From the NCBI RefSeq assembly GCF_029689945.1, contig NZ_CP121451.1, forward strand, positions 3,286,001-3,350,000: a stretch of 64,000 nt of DNA, read 5' to 3'. Made by a program: the position numbers and the translations under genes. Source of the DNA: Paenibacillus amylolyticus. Its GTDB lineage: Bacteria > Bacillota > Bacilli > Paenibacillales > Paenibacillaceae. How positions within the stretch are numbered: the stretch's first letter is position 1; every line of letters begins with the position of its first letter. Below the pieces are notes generated by a model, which saw nothing but the letters and a program-made list of their open reading frames with translations, searched no databases and was not told where the DNA came from. Positions 28,671 through 36,976 of this stretch are shown here, piece by piece.

Positions 28671-30391
28671 ATGCCATCAACTGGACCCAAAGAAGAGCCT
28701 GTGGTACTGAACCTTGAATCATGGTCAAAGCTTACTTTGGTAGAGCAAAAGGTGCTTGGTGCAATTTTTCACAAACATGCCGGGCAGCCTTTTTCGTCCC
28801 TCTTGCCGCGAGAACAGTGGGCGATCGAAGGACTAAGCGTTGCAGAAGCCAAATCTTCATTCGTTAACCTTCGCCAGCAAAGATGGATTGAATCTGTCCA
28901 TAAGAGTTGGGGGAACGATTATTCTATATTTCTGCTCCGCTGATGAAGACACTGACAATGGCTTACGCGCATAGAGTGGGTATCACCGTAAAACAATTAA
29001 CGATGAATGCTCATGTTGTGCAAGAAGGAAAGCCGAATGTAGCTGCTGAGCTCCTTCATGTGATTGCCTGGATCGGGAGAGAAGGGCTTCCTTTGACAGG
29101 CAAGGGCACGATACATAAGAAAAGTGTTCAAAAATTAAGTGTGATCACGGCGTTAACTTCGTCAGATTTTGATGGTTTGGGCATCGAATATGATCATTCG
29201 GATGTGTATCCGATCCACGTAGCGATTCTTCTCGATCTACTGCTCAGTCTGAACTTGGTTGAGAAGTCCGATGGCCGAATTGAGATTGTAAATCATCGAT
29301 TACAACAATGGCTGAAGCTCTCATGGGGACAGATGCATCGGGAAATATATCAGGCTTGCATGGAAAGGTACGGAGACACTGAGCCTGCATTGCAGCATTT
29401 CCGTTATCAACTGGCAGTGCTTGCTCCAGACAAGAACACATGGTGCCATATAAAAAGTTCGGAGTTGAAACCACGGGTCATGGGCTGGCTCTCCGCACTG
29501 GCTGGTTGGGGTTACGGTGACGTCGGAGAGGATCAGTCAGGAGAACTTGCATTCCGCTGGCTGATTGAACCGCAGAATCTGTTACATCAAGAACAAGAGA
29601 TGGTAAGTGGGACGGAGCCCTGTGGATTTTACATGCAGCCTAATTTTGAAATGTTGGTGCCACCCGAAGCAGGACCTGATGTGATCTGGATGCTGGAGCA
29701 ATGCGCGGAACGGGTAACGCGTGATCAAATGTCCATCTATCGCATAACGAGAGAACGATTCATTTCGCTCATAGCCAGAGGGTATGGGTTACATGAAGTG
29801 ATATCCTTCCTGGATCAATATGCTCTGACAGGCATACCGGAGAATGTACGAATTGCGTTGGAGGATTGGGGAAAGGAGACGGATGCTGCACCGTTGCTTG
29901 TCGATCGGAACAACATGGAGGTAATAGAGGCTAGTACAGGGTACGCACATGATCCAAAGTTATTAGAAAAAGATGTACTGAGCAGTGTACATTCTTCTTT
30001 CTACACACCTGATAATCAAGGTCTTGTTGATGTCCCTGCATTATTGCATGGATTGGAGCATGAGCTTGCTGTCGTTGAGAAGAAGTTCTCACTGTTGGGA
30101 TTGGAGGAGATACCGGAGATCTGGTACAGGGAGTGGCGTCGATATCATAGTTCAACCGCACGACAGATTGCTGTCAAAGCCATTGAGTGGCAGACCAAGC
30201 TGGGGATTCAACAGGAAAATCGTACGCAATACCTCATTCCACATCAGCTAGAAGGGCATGAACAATGGACTTTGAGCGGATGGTGCTTGCTGGATTCAAG
30301 TGAACATACGTTAAAGACAGAATGGCGTACATTCTCTTCGTCAGAGTGGGATACAATGCGTCTTATCCTGCCGGATGATGTCATAAACTGA
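28671..30391 (+). CDS. helicase-associated protein, partner of XPB (one frame break)
   Basis: A 573-residue protein after repair, with a helicase-associated domain of the XPB/Ssl2 N-terminal type near residues 310-400 (GFYMQPNFEMLVPPEAGPDV, YRITRERFISLIARGYGLHEV, TGIPENVRIALEDW). The N-terminal part has a winged-helix-like region and no ATPase motif. Such proteins sit beside XPB genes in actinobacteria too, which suggests a functional pair (knowledge plus inference). The frame breaks at 28909-28913 (G5, probably G6, restoring SWGERLFYISAPLMK). ATG at 28671 has AGGAGGG upstream. Confidence 0.82.
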
Positions 30392-30543
30392 CTATTTTAC
30401 GTGAATATCAGGTTGAAAGACGAATTTTCGAGCATTCCCTCTTTCTAATTGCAGGAAAAACTCTTCTTAACTATTCATGGATATGCTATGATGAGGTAGT
30501 CTACATTAAGTAGAACTTTATATATAGATAGGATGAATATTTC

Positions 30544-30981
30544 ATGAGCGTAGCGGAAATGAACACGGTCGATATGGCCCAAGTGTTAACGGGCGCATAT
30601 GAACTGGGCGACATGATTAACCAATCTGCCGAAGTATCGGATTATTTATATTGGAAGCAGCAAGTCGAGACTAATCCTGAGATTCAGATGGGGATTCGGA
30701 AGCTGAATGCCAAGAAGGAACTGTTTGAAGAAACACAGCGTTTCGGTCATTTTCACCCGGATTATCATGCAGCGAAAGACCAGGTGAAGGCGCTGGAACA
30801 GGAGTTGGAAAACTTTGAGGCGGTAGCCCGCTTCAAACAGGCAGAGAAGTCCCTGGATGATATGTTATTTCAGATGTCAGAGACTATTGCATTCGCAGTG
30901 TCAACGACCATTAAGGTACCGAGCAATGATCCGAATCCGAAGGGCGGCTGCGGTAGTGGCGGCAAGTGTGGTTGCAGTTAA
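30544..30981 (+). CDS. ricF: YlbF/RicF, Ric complex subunit
   Basis: Cytoplasmic protein of 145 residues. With RicA (YmcA) and RicT (YaaT) it forms a complex that in Bacillus promotes sporulation, competence, biofilm and mRNA maturation by RNase Y, and binds Fe-S clusters. The body is coiled coil (YLYWKQQVETNPEIQMGIRKL, EETQRFGHFHPDYHAAKDQV) and the tail GGCGSGGKCGCS supplies Cys ligands. ylbG follows by 27 bases, as in Bacillus subtilis. The other two subunits are not in this window. Confidence 0.92.
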   Translation: MSVAEMNTVDMAQVLTGAYELGDMINQSAEVSDYLYWKQQVETNPEIQMGIRKLNAKKELFEETQRFGHFHPDYHAAKDQVKALEQELENFEAVARFKQAEKSLDDMLFQMSETIAFAVSTTIKVPSNDPNPKGGCGSGGKCGCS

Positions 30982-31008
30982 GTAATCAGTATAGAAGGGC
31001 GGGGAACG

Positions 31009-31275
31009 ATGATGTTTGCGGAAAGGACAGGATTCATTATTTGGGTCAGTGATTTGAAGGCTGCCCGTAATCTCGAAAAATATGGCACCGTGCATTATAT
31101 CTCCCGCCGTATGCATTATGTGGTCATGTATGTTAATGCAGAACGTGCAGAAGATACGATGAAAAATGTGAAGCGACTTTCCTATGTGCGCAAGATCGAA
31201 CGTTCGTATCGCAATGAGATCAAAACCGAGTATGCCAGCAAAACGATGGACAAAACAAGCTTTTACGGAATATAG
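31009..31275 (+). CDS. ylbG: YlbG family protein (UPF0298)
   Basis: An 88-residue protein of unknown function always found with ylbF. Stretches AERTGFIIWVSDLKAARNLEKYG, VHYISRRMHYVVMYVN and VKRLSYVRKIERSYR, here shown in part (VHYISRRMHYVVMYVN), identify it. It is 27 bases after ricF in the same direction; GGGGAACG serves as ribosome site for the ATG at 31009, with an in-frame ATG right after. Confidence 0.88.
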   Translation: MMFAERTGFIIWVSDLKAARNLEKYGTVHYISRRMHYVVMYVNAERAEDTMKNVKRLSYVRKIERSYRNEIKTEYASKTMDKTSFYGI

Positions 31276-31439
31276 ACAAGAAACTGGAGGGGCCCTTTGG
31301 GTCGCTCTTTTCTTGAATTGTGCACAAATGGACTTTAATGAAAAAAAGTTAAACTTACGCCTTGAGGTTGCGGGACTAATGTTGTAATATATTTGGTAAT
31401 AAATAGATAGAAAGTCCTATCTGGTGGAGAGTGATTCCC

Positions 31440-31877
31440 ATGCGTGATAAGGTGATGCAACGTTGGAGCACCTACGAGCCGTTTTTCGTGGCTCTTGGAG
31501 ACAAGAAAGTGGCCGACATCGTCATTACCCATCATGCCAAGATGCGGTATGCAGACCGTATTGAGCCTGCACGTAGTGATGATGACCATATTGCGGCGTG
31601 GTTATGGGAGTGTCTGAAGCAGGACCGTATAACACCATACTACCGTAATGAACAGGACGTATACCTGATTGATGAGGATCTGGTAGTGGTCGCCGAATTT
31701 TCCGAACTTGAAGGGGAATATGATATTGCGGGCAACCCGCTGCACAAAATGATCGTAGTTACGTTTCTGGGACGAATGTCGGAGACCATTGAATTAAGGG
31801 ACCTGAAGTCATATTATTCATGGTTAAGACATTCAAGAAGAATGACGCTGGTCAAAAATAGTCGTAAGCATAAGTAA
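31440..31877 (+). CDS. hypothetical protein, DUF4258-like topology
   Basis: I do not recognise this 145-residue protein. It has ITHHAKMRYADRI near residues 25-40, then DVYLIDEDLVVVAEFSE and KMIVVTFLG, a His/Arg helix followed by strands, which vaguely recalls DUF4258/RelE-fold proteins. The C-terminus is basic (HSRRMTLVKNSRKHK). No antitoxin-like gene is beside it. ATG at 31440 is used because GGTGGAG ends ten bases upstream; a GTG at 31431 is in frame but too close. It follows ylbG by 164 bases and precedes a LysR gene. Confidence 0.6.
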   Translation: MRDKVMQRWSTYEPFFVALGDKKVADIVITHHAKMRYADRIEPARSDDDHIAAWLWECLKQDRITPYYRNEQDVYLIDEDLVVVAEFSELEGEYDIAGNPLHKMIVVTFLGRMSETIELRDLKSYYSWLRHSRRMTLVKNSRKHK

Positions 31878-31884
31878 GTTGATT

Positions 31885-31926
31885 AGATTCAATCTGAGAT
31901 TCAATATGTTGAAATCATAGATTCAA
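31885..31926 (+). repeat. three direct AGATTCAA repeats
   Basis: AGATTCAA at 31885-31892, 31897-31904 and 31919-31926, just after the hypothetical gene and before the terminator. Spacing is 12 and 22 bases. Possibly a binding site, possibly chance in AT-rich DNA. Confidence 0.35.
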
Positions 31927-31934
31927 GTCGTACC

Positions 31935-31962
31935 GCATGCAGACAAGCTGCATGCTTTTTTT
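31935..31962 (+). terminator. terminator after the hypothetical gene
   Basis: GCATGCAG and CTGCATGC around ACAAG, followed by T7. Confidence 0.8.
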
Positions 31963-31989
31963 GTTGCCAAGCGGGAAATCGGCTACAAT
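31961..31989 (+). promoter_or_regulatory. promoter of the LysR gene
   Basis: TTGTTG (31961-31966), 17-base spacer, TACAAT (31984-31989), 31 bases before the start codon. The -35 is weak. Confidence 0.5.
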
Positions 31990-32020
31990 ATAGAGAGTGT
32001 AATCGAAGAGGGGCGAAGAT

Positions 32021-32934
32021 ATGAATTTTCACCAATTGCATATTTTTTATACGGTAGCAGAAAAGGCAGCTTCTCGGCTGCTGCACAAGCATTACATATG
32101 ACTCAACCGGCGGTAACGATGCAGATTCAATCATTGGAGGACTATTTCGGGACCAAGTTACTGCATCGTTCCACCAAAAAAATAGAATTATCCGAGGCGG
32201 GCCGGACGTTATTACCTCATGCCAAACGAAGTGTAGAGCTGGTTAGACAGACGGATGAAGCGATGTCGGCGTTTACCCAGATGTTACAGGGCCGCCTCCA
32301 GCTTGGAGCCAGTCTAACGATTGGGGAATACGTGCTTCCACGCATGCTCGGACCATTTGCACTTCGATACCCGGATATCTCAATCGTCATGAAAGTGATG
32401 AATACAACACAAATTATGGATGATATATTGAAGCACCAGCTTAATTTCGGTCTGATTGAAGCGCCAGTACACCATCCGGACATGATTGTTGAGCCTGTCA
32501 TGCAGGACGAGCTGAAACTGATTGTACCTGCCGGACATGACCTGGCTAAGCGTAGCAAAGTGAATATTGAGGATGTCATGAATTATCCTTTTGTGCTGCG
32601 TGAGAAGGGCTCGGGTACCCGTCAGGTGATGGAAGACCAATTGCAAAAGAAAAAGATTGATCCACAGGATATGAATGTTGTGATGGAACTTGGCAGTACA
32701 GGAGCGGTAAAATCGGCCGTGGAGGCAGGGGTAGGCATTACGATGTTATCTCCTTCTTCCGTGCAGCATGAGCTGGCCCTGGGACTTGTTCATATTGTGG
32801 ATATCCGGGGGCTTGAATTCAAACGGCAGTTCTATGCCATCCATCTTAAATCGTCCTTGTTGCCCCTGTCAGCCGTCGCTTTCCTGAACTATCTGCGGCA
32901 ACAAGAGCAACCTGAGCCGGAACACAAGACGTGA
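32021..32934 (+). CDS. LysR-family regulator (CysL/YwfK-like), one frame break
   Basis: DNA-binding regulator of about 304 residues. The winged helix-turn-helix begins NFHQLHIFYTVAEKGSFS (after repair) and runs through MTQPAVTMQIQSLEDYFG and LLHRSTKKIELSEAGRTLL. The C-terminal substrate domain has LGASLTIGEYVLPRMLG and GVGITMLSP. It looks like the CysL branch, but regulon and ligand are not visible. The frame breaks at 32061-32064 (A4, probably A5, restoring AEKGSFSAAAQALHMTQPAV), so the true start is ATG 32021 with GAAGAGGGGCGAAG upstream. Confidence 0.85.
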
Positions 32935-33013
32935 AAGGCATAATAGTTGGCAAGATCAATGATAGATAAGATTTAATCACAATTCACTTTTGGAAAGAAA
33001 GGAGTTGCTAAGC

Positions 33014-33883
33014 GTGATTCAAAGCAATGGACGCTGTGATCTGCATACTCATAGTCAGGCCTCCGATGGAATGCAGCCACCGGCTGATAATGTGAAGCTT
33101 GCCAAACAAAAAGGGTTATCTGCGGTTGCTCTAACGGACCATGATACAGTAGCTGGTGTAGCGGAAGCACAGCAAGCGGGACAAGAGTACGGTATTGATG
33201 TTGTGGCCGGAGTGGAGATCAGCACACGGGCTGGCGGGAAAGATATTCATGTGCTGGGGTACTATGTGAATATAGAGGATGAGCAATTCCTGCAACGGCT
33301 GCGTGGATTACGAGAAGCGCGAGATGAGCGGAATCATCTGATTATCGCCAAGCTTCAGGAACTTGGGCTTGATATAAGCTGGCAGGAGGTACTGGAAGGG
33401 CTGGGACGTCCATTGGAGCCGGATGAGAGTATCGGCAGACCTCATATGGCTGATGTGCTGGTGAACAAAGGCTACGCTGTTGACATGCGGGATGCATTCG
33501 ATCGGTATCTTGCTGAAGGCAAGCCTGGCTTCGTGTCTGTACCCCGTGTTGCACCCGAGGACGCGTGTGAGTGGATCAGAGCGGCAGGCGGAGCCGCTGT
33601 GATTGCCCATCCGGGTCTCTATAAGGATGATGAATTGGTACGTCGAATAATCGAAGACTCTCGTCCGGATGGTATTGAGGTGTTTCATTCGGACCATGGC
33701 CCGGAAGAGGAACGCAGGTACGCTGAGATGGCTAAGGAATATGATCTTATTGAGACAGGTGGATCCGATTATCATGGAGAACGGCAAGGTGTTGTTTTTC
33801 ATGGGGATCTTGGCAGCAAGACCGTAACGGTAGATGTGTTGGAAAAGCTAAAAGCAGCTGCTTCACAGCAAAAAGGAGTATAA
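33014..33883 (+). CDS. PHP-domain phosphoesterase (TrpH/YciV type)
   Basis: Cytoplasmic metal-dependent phosphoesterase of 289 residues. PHP ligands are visible: CDLHTHSQASDG, ALTDHDTVAG, GVEIST, AVIAHPGLY and ETGGSDYHG. Relatives (YciV/RNase AM, nucleoside 3',5'-bisphosphate phosphatase) remove nucleotides or phosphate from RNA 5' ends or pAp; the substrate here is not proved. GTG at 33014 is chosen because AGAAAGGAG ends ten bases upstream; a TTG further up would overlap that site. It follows the LysR gene closely in the same direction. Confidence 0.88.
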   Translation: MIQSNGRCDLHTHSQASDGMQPPADNVKLAKQKGLSAVALTDHDTVAGVAEAQQAGQEYGIDVVAGVEISTRAGGKDIHVLGYYVNIEDEQFLQRLRGLREARDERNHLIIAKLQELGLDISWQEVLEGLGRPLEPDESIGRPHMADVLVNKGYAVDMRDAFDRYLAEGKPGFVSVPRVAPEDACEWIRAAGGAAVIAHPGLYKDDELVRRIIEDSRPDGIEVFHSDHGPEEERRYAEMAKEYDLIETGGSDYHGERQGVVFHGDLGSKTVTVDVLEKLKAAASQQKGV

Positions 33884-33960
33884 GCGTGAGGTATTAGAGC
33901 ACCATCTGGATATAATGGATTCCTTCTTTACTAGGACAGATTTCAGGATCGAAAGAGTAT

Positions 33961-34011
33961 AGGACATGGAAACATAGCAGACTAAATCTGCATGTACTCA
34001 TGTCCTTTTTT
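33961..34011 (+). terminator. terminator after the PHP gene
   Basis: AGGACATG and CATGTCCT, with a smaller GCAGA/TCTGC hairpin inside, followed by TTTTTT. Confidence 0.7.
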
Positions 34012-34027
34012 GTATCGAAAAAGAGGT

Positions 34028-34474
34028 CTATGTGATCGAATAGTTGACCCAGTCGCCACGTGTAGCTCCAAGACGATCGAATAATCGCTGTGCCCGCTCA
34101 TTGGTCACTGCAGTGATCCATGACATATAAGCACAGCCATGATCACGTGTGTATTGCTGGCAGTGTGCAAATAACTGGGCTTCTGCTTCGCCTTCTCTGA
34201 ATGTTTCCGTAACAAAAAGGTCATTCATGATCGCGACACGCTCTGCTTTCATTGTGCTGTAGGTGAAGAACAGGGTGGCAAATCCGATAAGCTTCCCGTC
34301 CTCTTCTGCCACGAATTGAGCACCGATCTGCTGATTAAGCAGGTTATTGATCAAAAGCTGGATGGATTGATCACCTGGCCAGGGGTTGTTGTAGAATCCA
34401 ACCACATAGTCATGCATTAATGCTGTCAGTGGTTTCAGATCATCCGGTTGAGTTTCTCTAATATGTATGGGCAT
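34028..34474 (-). CDS. GNAT family N-acetyltransferase
   Basis: A 148-residue acetyltransferase. The start MPIHIRETQPDDL is typical, with FVAEEDGKLIGFATL, the acetyl-CoA region IMNDLFVTETFREGEAEAQL and WITAVTNERAQRLFDRLG. The substrate is unknown. The start at 34474 is chosen because AAGGAAG lies eight bases upstream on the minus strand; a longer frame upstream is AT-rich and not protein-like. Confidence 0.82.
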   Translation of the reverse strand: MPIHIRETQPDDLKPLTALMHDYVVGFYNNPWPGDQSIQLLINNLLNQQIGAQFVAEEDGKLIGFATLFFTYSTMKAERVAIMNDLFVTETFREGEAEAQLFAHCQQYTRDHGCAYMSWITAVTNERAQRLFDRLGATRGDWVNYSIT

Positions 34475-34600
34475 GATACACTTCCTTAACAATAAAATTA
34501 TTCGTGAGAATTGAATTATTATACATAAATTCGAATTAGTATTCAATCTAAAAAAAGGATTAGCTGTGCTTATCTTCATATGTATTTCCAAATAAATAAC

Positions 34601-34640
34601 AAACTCCCCTGAACCGTTAATGCTCAGGGGAGTTTTCTTT
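34601..34640 (-). terminator. hairpin terminator downstream of rqcH
   Basis: AAACTCCCCTGA and TCAGGGGAGTTT form a perfect 12-bp stem with an 11-base loop, with T-rich DNA following on the minus strand. Confidence 0.6.
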
Positions 34641-34682
34641 GTTACTTTTACATCTCTATAATAAGTTGAATTAATCATTTAC

Positions 34683-34806
34683 ACGGTAACGGAGAGGACA
34701 GAAAAAACCTGAAAAAGCGAAGCTAAAAGCTTTCTGCAAGAAAGCTACTTCGGAAGCATAAGCTTCGCCTTTATCCGTAACAGCGATTGGAAGGTTATTC
34801 TGTCAT
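34683..34806. repeat. structured intergenic repeat element
   Basis: Nested hairpins: AAGCGAAGCT (34715-34724) pairs with AGCTTCGCCTT (34761-34771), and inside it AGCTTTCT pairs with AGAAAGCT (34728-34746). The outer GTAACGGA nearly pairs with TCCGTAAC. It ends in GATTGGAAGGTTATTCTGTC, 20 of 22 bases of whose extended motif recur at 21954-21975, also at the 3' end of a minus-strand gene. This looks like a dispersed palindromic repeat. Confidence 0.55.
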
Positions 34807-34849
34807 CGTAGTGTCAGTGTAAATAAACTTAAATTTAACTTATATAGCC

Positions 34850-36631
34850 TTATCCATTTTTAATGGTGGATGGCAGACTCTTGATCAACTCGTCATCCGG
34901 CGTGACAAACAAGGTCTTCTGATGATCATAGATGACAAATCCTGGCTTCGCACCACTTGGTTTGCGTACATGACGGATAAACGTGTAATCCACTGGCACG
35001 CTGCTGGACTCCTTGGCTTGGCTGAAGTAGGCGGCAAGCTGTGCTGCTTCTTCCAACGTAGCTTCACCGAAGTCCGTACTGCGAATAACGACATGAGAAC
35101 CAGGGATGTCTTTGGTATGCAGCCAGGTGTCGTTGGAAGAAGCGAGACGGTTCGTTACGTACTCGTTTTGCAGGTTGTTTTTGCCTACAAGAATATCAAT
35201 TCCCTCCGAGGAGGTGAACTGGTGCACGGTCGGACGATCGTTTTTCTTCTTCTTTTTACCCTTTTTATTGCGATCACGAAGATACCCTTGCTGCACAAGC
35301 TCGTCCCGTATTTCCTCAATGTCGTTCATCGATGCAATGGACAACTGCTGTAACAGGTTATCGAGGTAGTCAATTTCGTCTTTGGTTTTGCCAAGCTGCT
35401 CATGAATGACAGCCAGACTGTTCTTGTATTTGTTATACCGCTTGAAATAACGTTGTGCGTTGTCAGAAGGAGTGAGCAGCGGATCAAGCTGAATGGTAAT
35501 GTTGGCTTGGTCTTCATCGTAGAAGTTCACAAGCTCCACGCTCTTGTCCCCTTTGTGGACCTGGTGCAGAGAGGCAAACAGTAGCTCACCCCATAGTCTG
35601 AACTTGTCTGCATCATCAGCTTCCAGGAGGTCCTTGTTCAGGTTGTCCAGCTTTTTGATGTTCTTGCTTCGCTCATTCTGTAGAAAACGGAGCAGATCAC
35701 TTACTCGCTGTTTAACCGTGTCCCGTTCAGCCTTGTCTCCGTAATAATCTTCCATACACTTGCTCATTGTGTCATAGGTTTTCTCCAGCTCCTGAATGCT
35801 CTGAAGATGAACCGCCGAGAAAATCATTTTGCCTTTGGCGTTCATTCCGGTTACAGGCGTGTAGATATGTTCTCTCACAGCTCCCATCACGGCTTGGAAA
35901 GCGTTCCAGAGTGCATCGGCCTCAACTCGGCTCTCTCCCTCATCCACAGTCTGAGCGCTCACGGTGTCTCCAGCAGCAATCCCACGGGCTGCAATCTCTC
36001 CCGCAATCAACGGGCTTAGACCGCTGAAGGAATTCACAAGCCAGCGTGATGCTTCGTCTTCAGTGGCATGATAGCTGTCCTCGAATGCTTCACGGCTTAT
36101 TTCGAGCGGATTGCTTTTATGTTGTTCGGGTGGGGCGGTGTAAGAGAAGCCTGGCATGATGACCCGGTAGCTGCTGATGGATGGAGTCACATGATGAATA
36201 CCATCCAGAATCGTTCCTGTAACGGGATCAAGCAAAATAATATTACTGTGACGTCCCATCAATTCAATGATGATCCGTTTAACCGAAACATCTCCCAGTT
36301 CGTCGCGCTGGCGCACATCGATATGGATGATACGTTCCATGCCGATCTGACGGATCTCCTCAATGATCGCACCTTCACAGTGCTTGCGGAGCAGCATGCA
36401 GAACATGGGTGCTTCCGTAGGATTCAGGAATGTCTTTTCCGTAAAATGCACACGCGGATATGTCGGACTTGCCGAAACAAGCAATTTGCTATTACCTCGT
36501 TGAGCACGCAGCGTGAGAACTACGTCATGGCCATTCGGCTGATGGATCTTGCTGATACGTCCACCAATGCAGCCTTGCAGTTCATGAACAATGGCCCGTG
36601 TTACGATGCCGTCCAATGCCATTTTTTCCAC
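34850..36631 (-). CDS. rqcH: ribosome quality control protein RqcH (Rqc2/NFACT)
   Basis: A 593-residue protein that binds stalled 50S subunits with peptidyl-tRNA and adds C-terminal alanine tails, marking nascent chains for ClpXP. NFACT-N starts MALDGIVTRAIVHELQGC and holds FCMLLRKHCEGA. A long coiled coil spans about 280-430 (DLLRFLQNERSKNIKKL). A Lys-rich stretch (KKGKKKKKND) precedes the NFACT-R domain (GIDILVGKNNLQNEYVTNRL, WLHTKDIPGSHVVIRS). It is divergent from yloB as head of the ylo block, the same neighbour as in Bacillus subtilis. Confidence 0.94.
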   Translation of the reverse strand: MEKMALDGIVTRAIVHELQGCIGGRISKIHQPNGHDVVLTLRAQRGNSKLLVSASPTYPRVHFTEKTFLNPTEAPMFCMLLRKHCEGAIIEEIRQIGMERIIHIDVRQRDELGDVSVKRIIIELMGRHSNIILLDPVTGTILDGIHHVTPSISSYRVIMPGFSYTAPPEQHKSNPLEISREAFEDSYHATEDEASRWLVNSFSGLSPLIAGEIAARGIAAGDTVSAQTVDEGESRVEADALWNAFQAVMGAVREHIYTPVTGMNAKGKMIFSAVHLQSIQELEKTYDTMSKCMEDYYGDKAERDTVKQRVSDLLRFLQNERSKNIKKLDNLNKDLLEADDADKFRLWGELLFASLHQVHKGDKSVELVNFYDEDQANITIQLDPLLTPSDNAQRYFKRYNKYKNSLAVIHEQLGKTKDEIDYLDNLLQQLSIASMNDIEEIRDELVQQGYLRDRNKKGKKKKKNDRPTVHQFTSSEGIDILVGKNNLQNEYVTNRLASSNDTWLHTKDIPGSHVVIRSTDFGEATLEEAAQLAAYFSQAKESSSVPVDYTFIRHVRKPSGAKPGFVIYDHQKTLFVTPDDELIKSLPSTIKNG

Positions 36632-36976
36632 TTCCTCTCTCTATCGAGCATCTGTATATATCATGCCAAATGCTTCATCTATATAACAGAAACGTGCAAC
36701 CAGGTATGTAAAAACAAGGACTGGCAGCAGATTCTTCGTTGCTTATCAGTTGAACGGTGATCAGGGTACTGCGCAGAACATCGCAGACTTTTATTTTAGC
36801 CTATTCTGTCCATCAGGGAAAGGATTCACCTTCCGGGTGCTAATCACAGACCTGTCCGAATACATATAGAGCAGGTAGTTTGTCCGGCATAGTGTACAGC
36901 CTGTCGACCAGCACGCCGGTGAAGCAAGTGAGCTTATTTAGCAGATGAAATACAGACTGGGAGGGAAACTTGAAGC
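36632..36976. other. 345-base divergent intergenic region, rqcH/yloB
   Basis: No gene or known RNA is seen. It must hold the promoters of both genes, but I find no hexamer pair worth calling. A short CCGGC/GCCGG inverted repeat (36884-36919) is the only structure noted. GGGAGGG upstream of 36977 is the yloB ribosome site. Confidence 0.4.

Larger units (their letters stand above)
34475..34849. other. 375-base gap between GNAT gene and rqcH: hairpins and a repeat
   Basis: No gene is seen here. AT-rich DNA at 34490-34600 is followed by a strong hairpin at 34601-34640, then a dense cluster of nested inverted repeats at 34683-34783 and a 22-base motif at 34785-34806 that recurs at 21954-21975. 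The last 45 bases are plain AT-rich. Confidence 0.6.
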
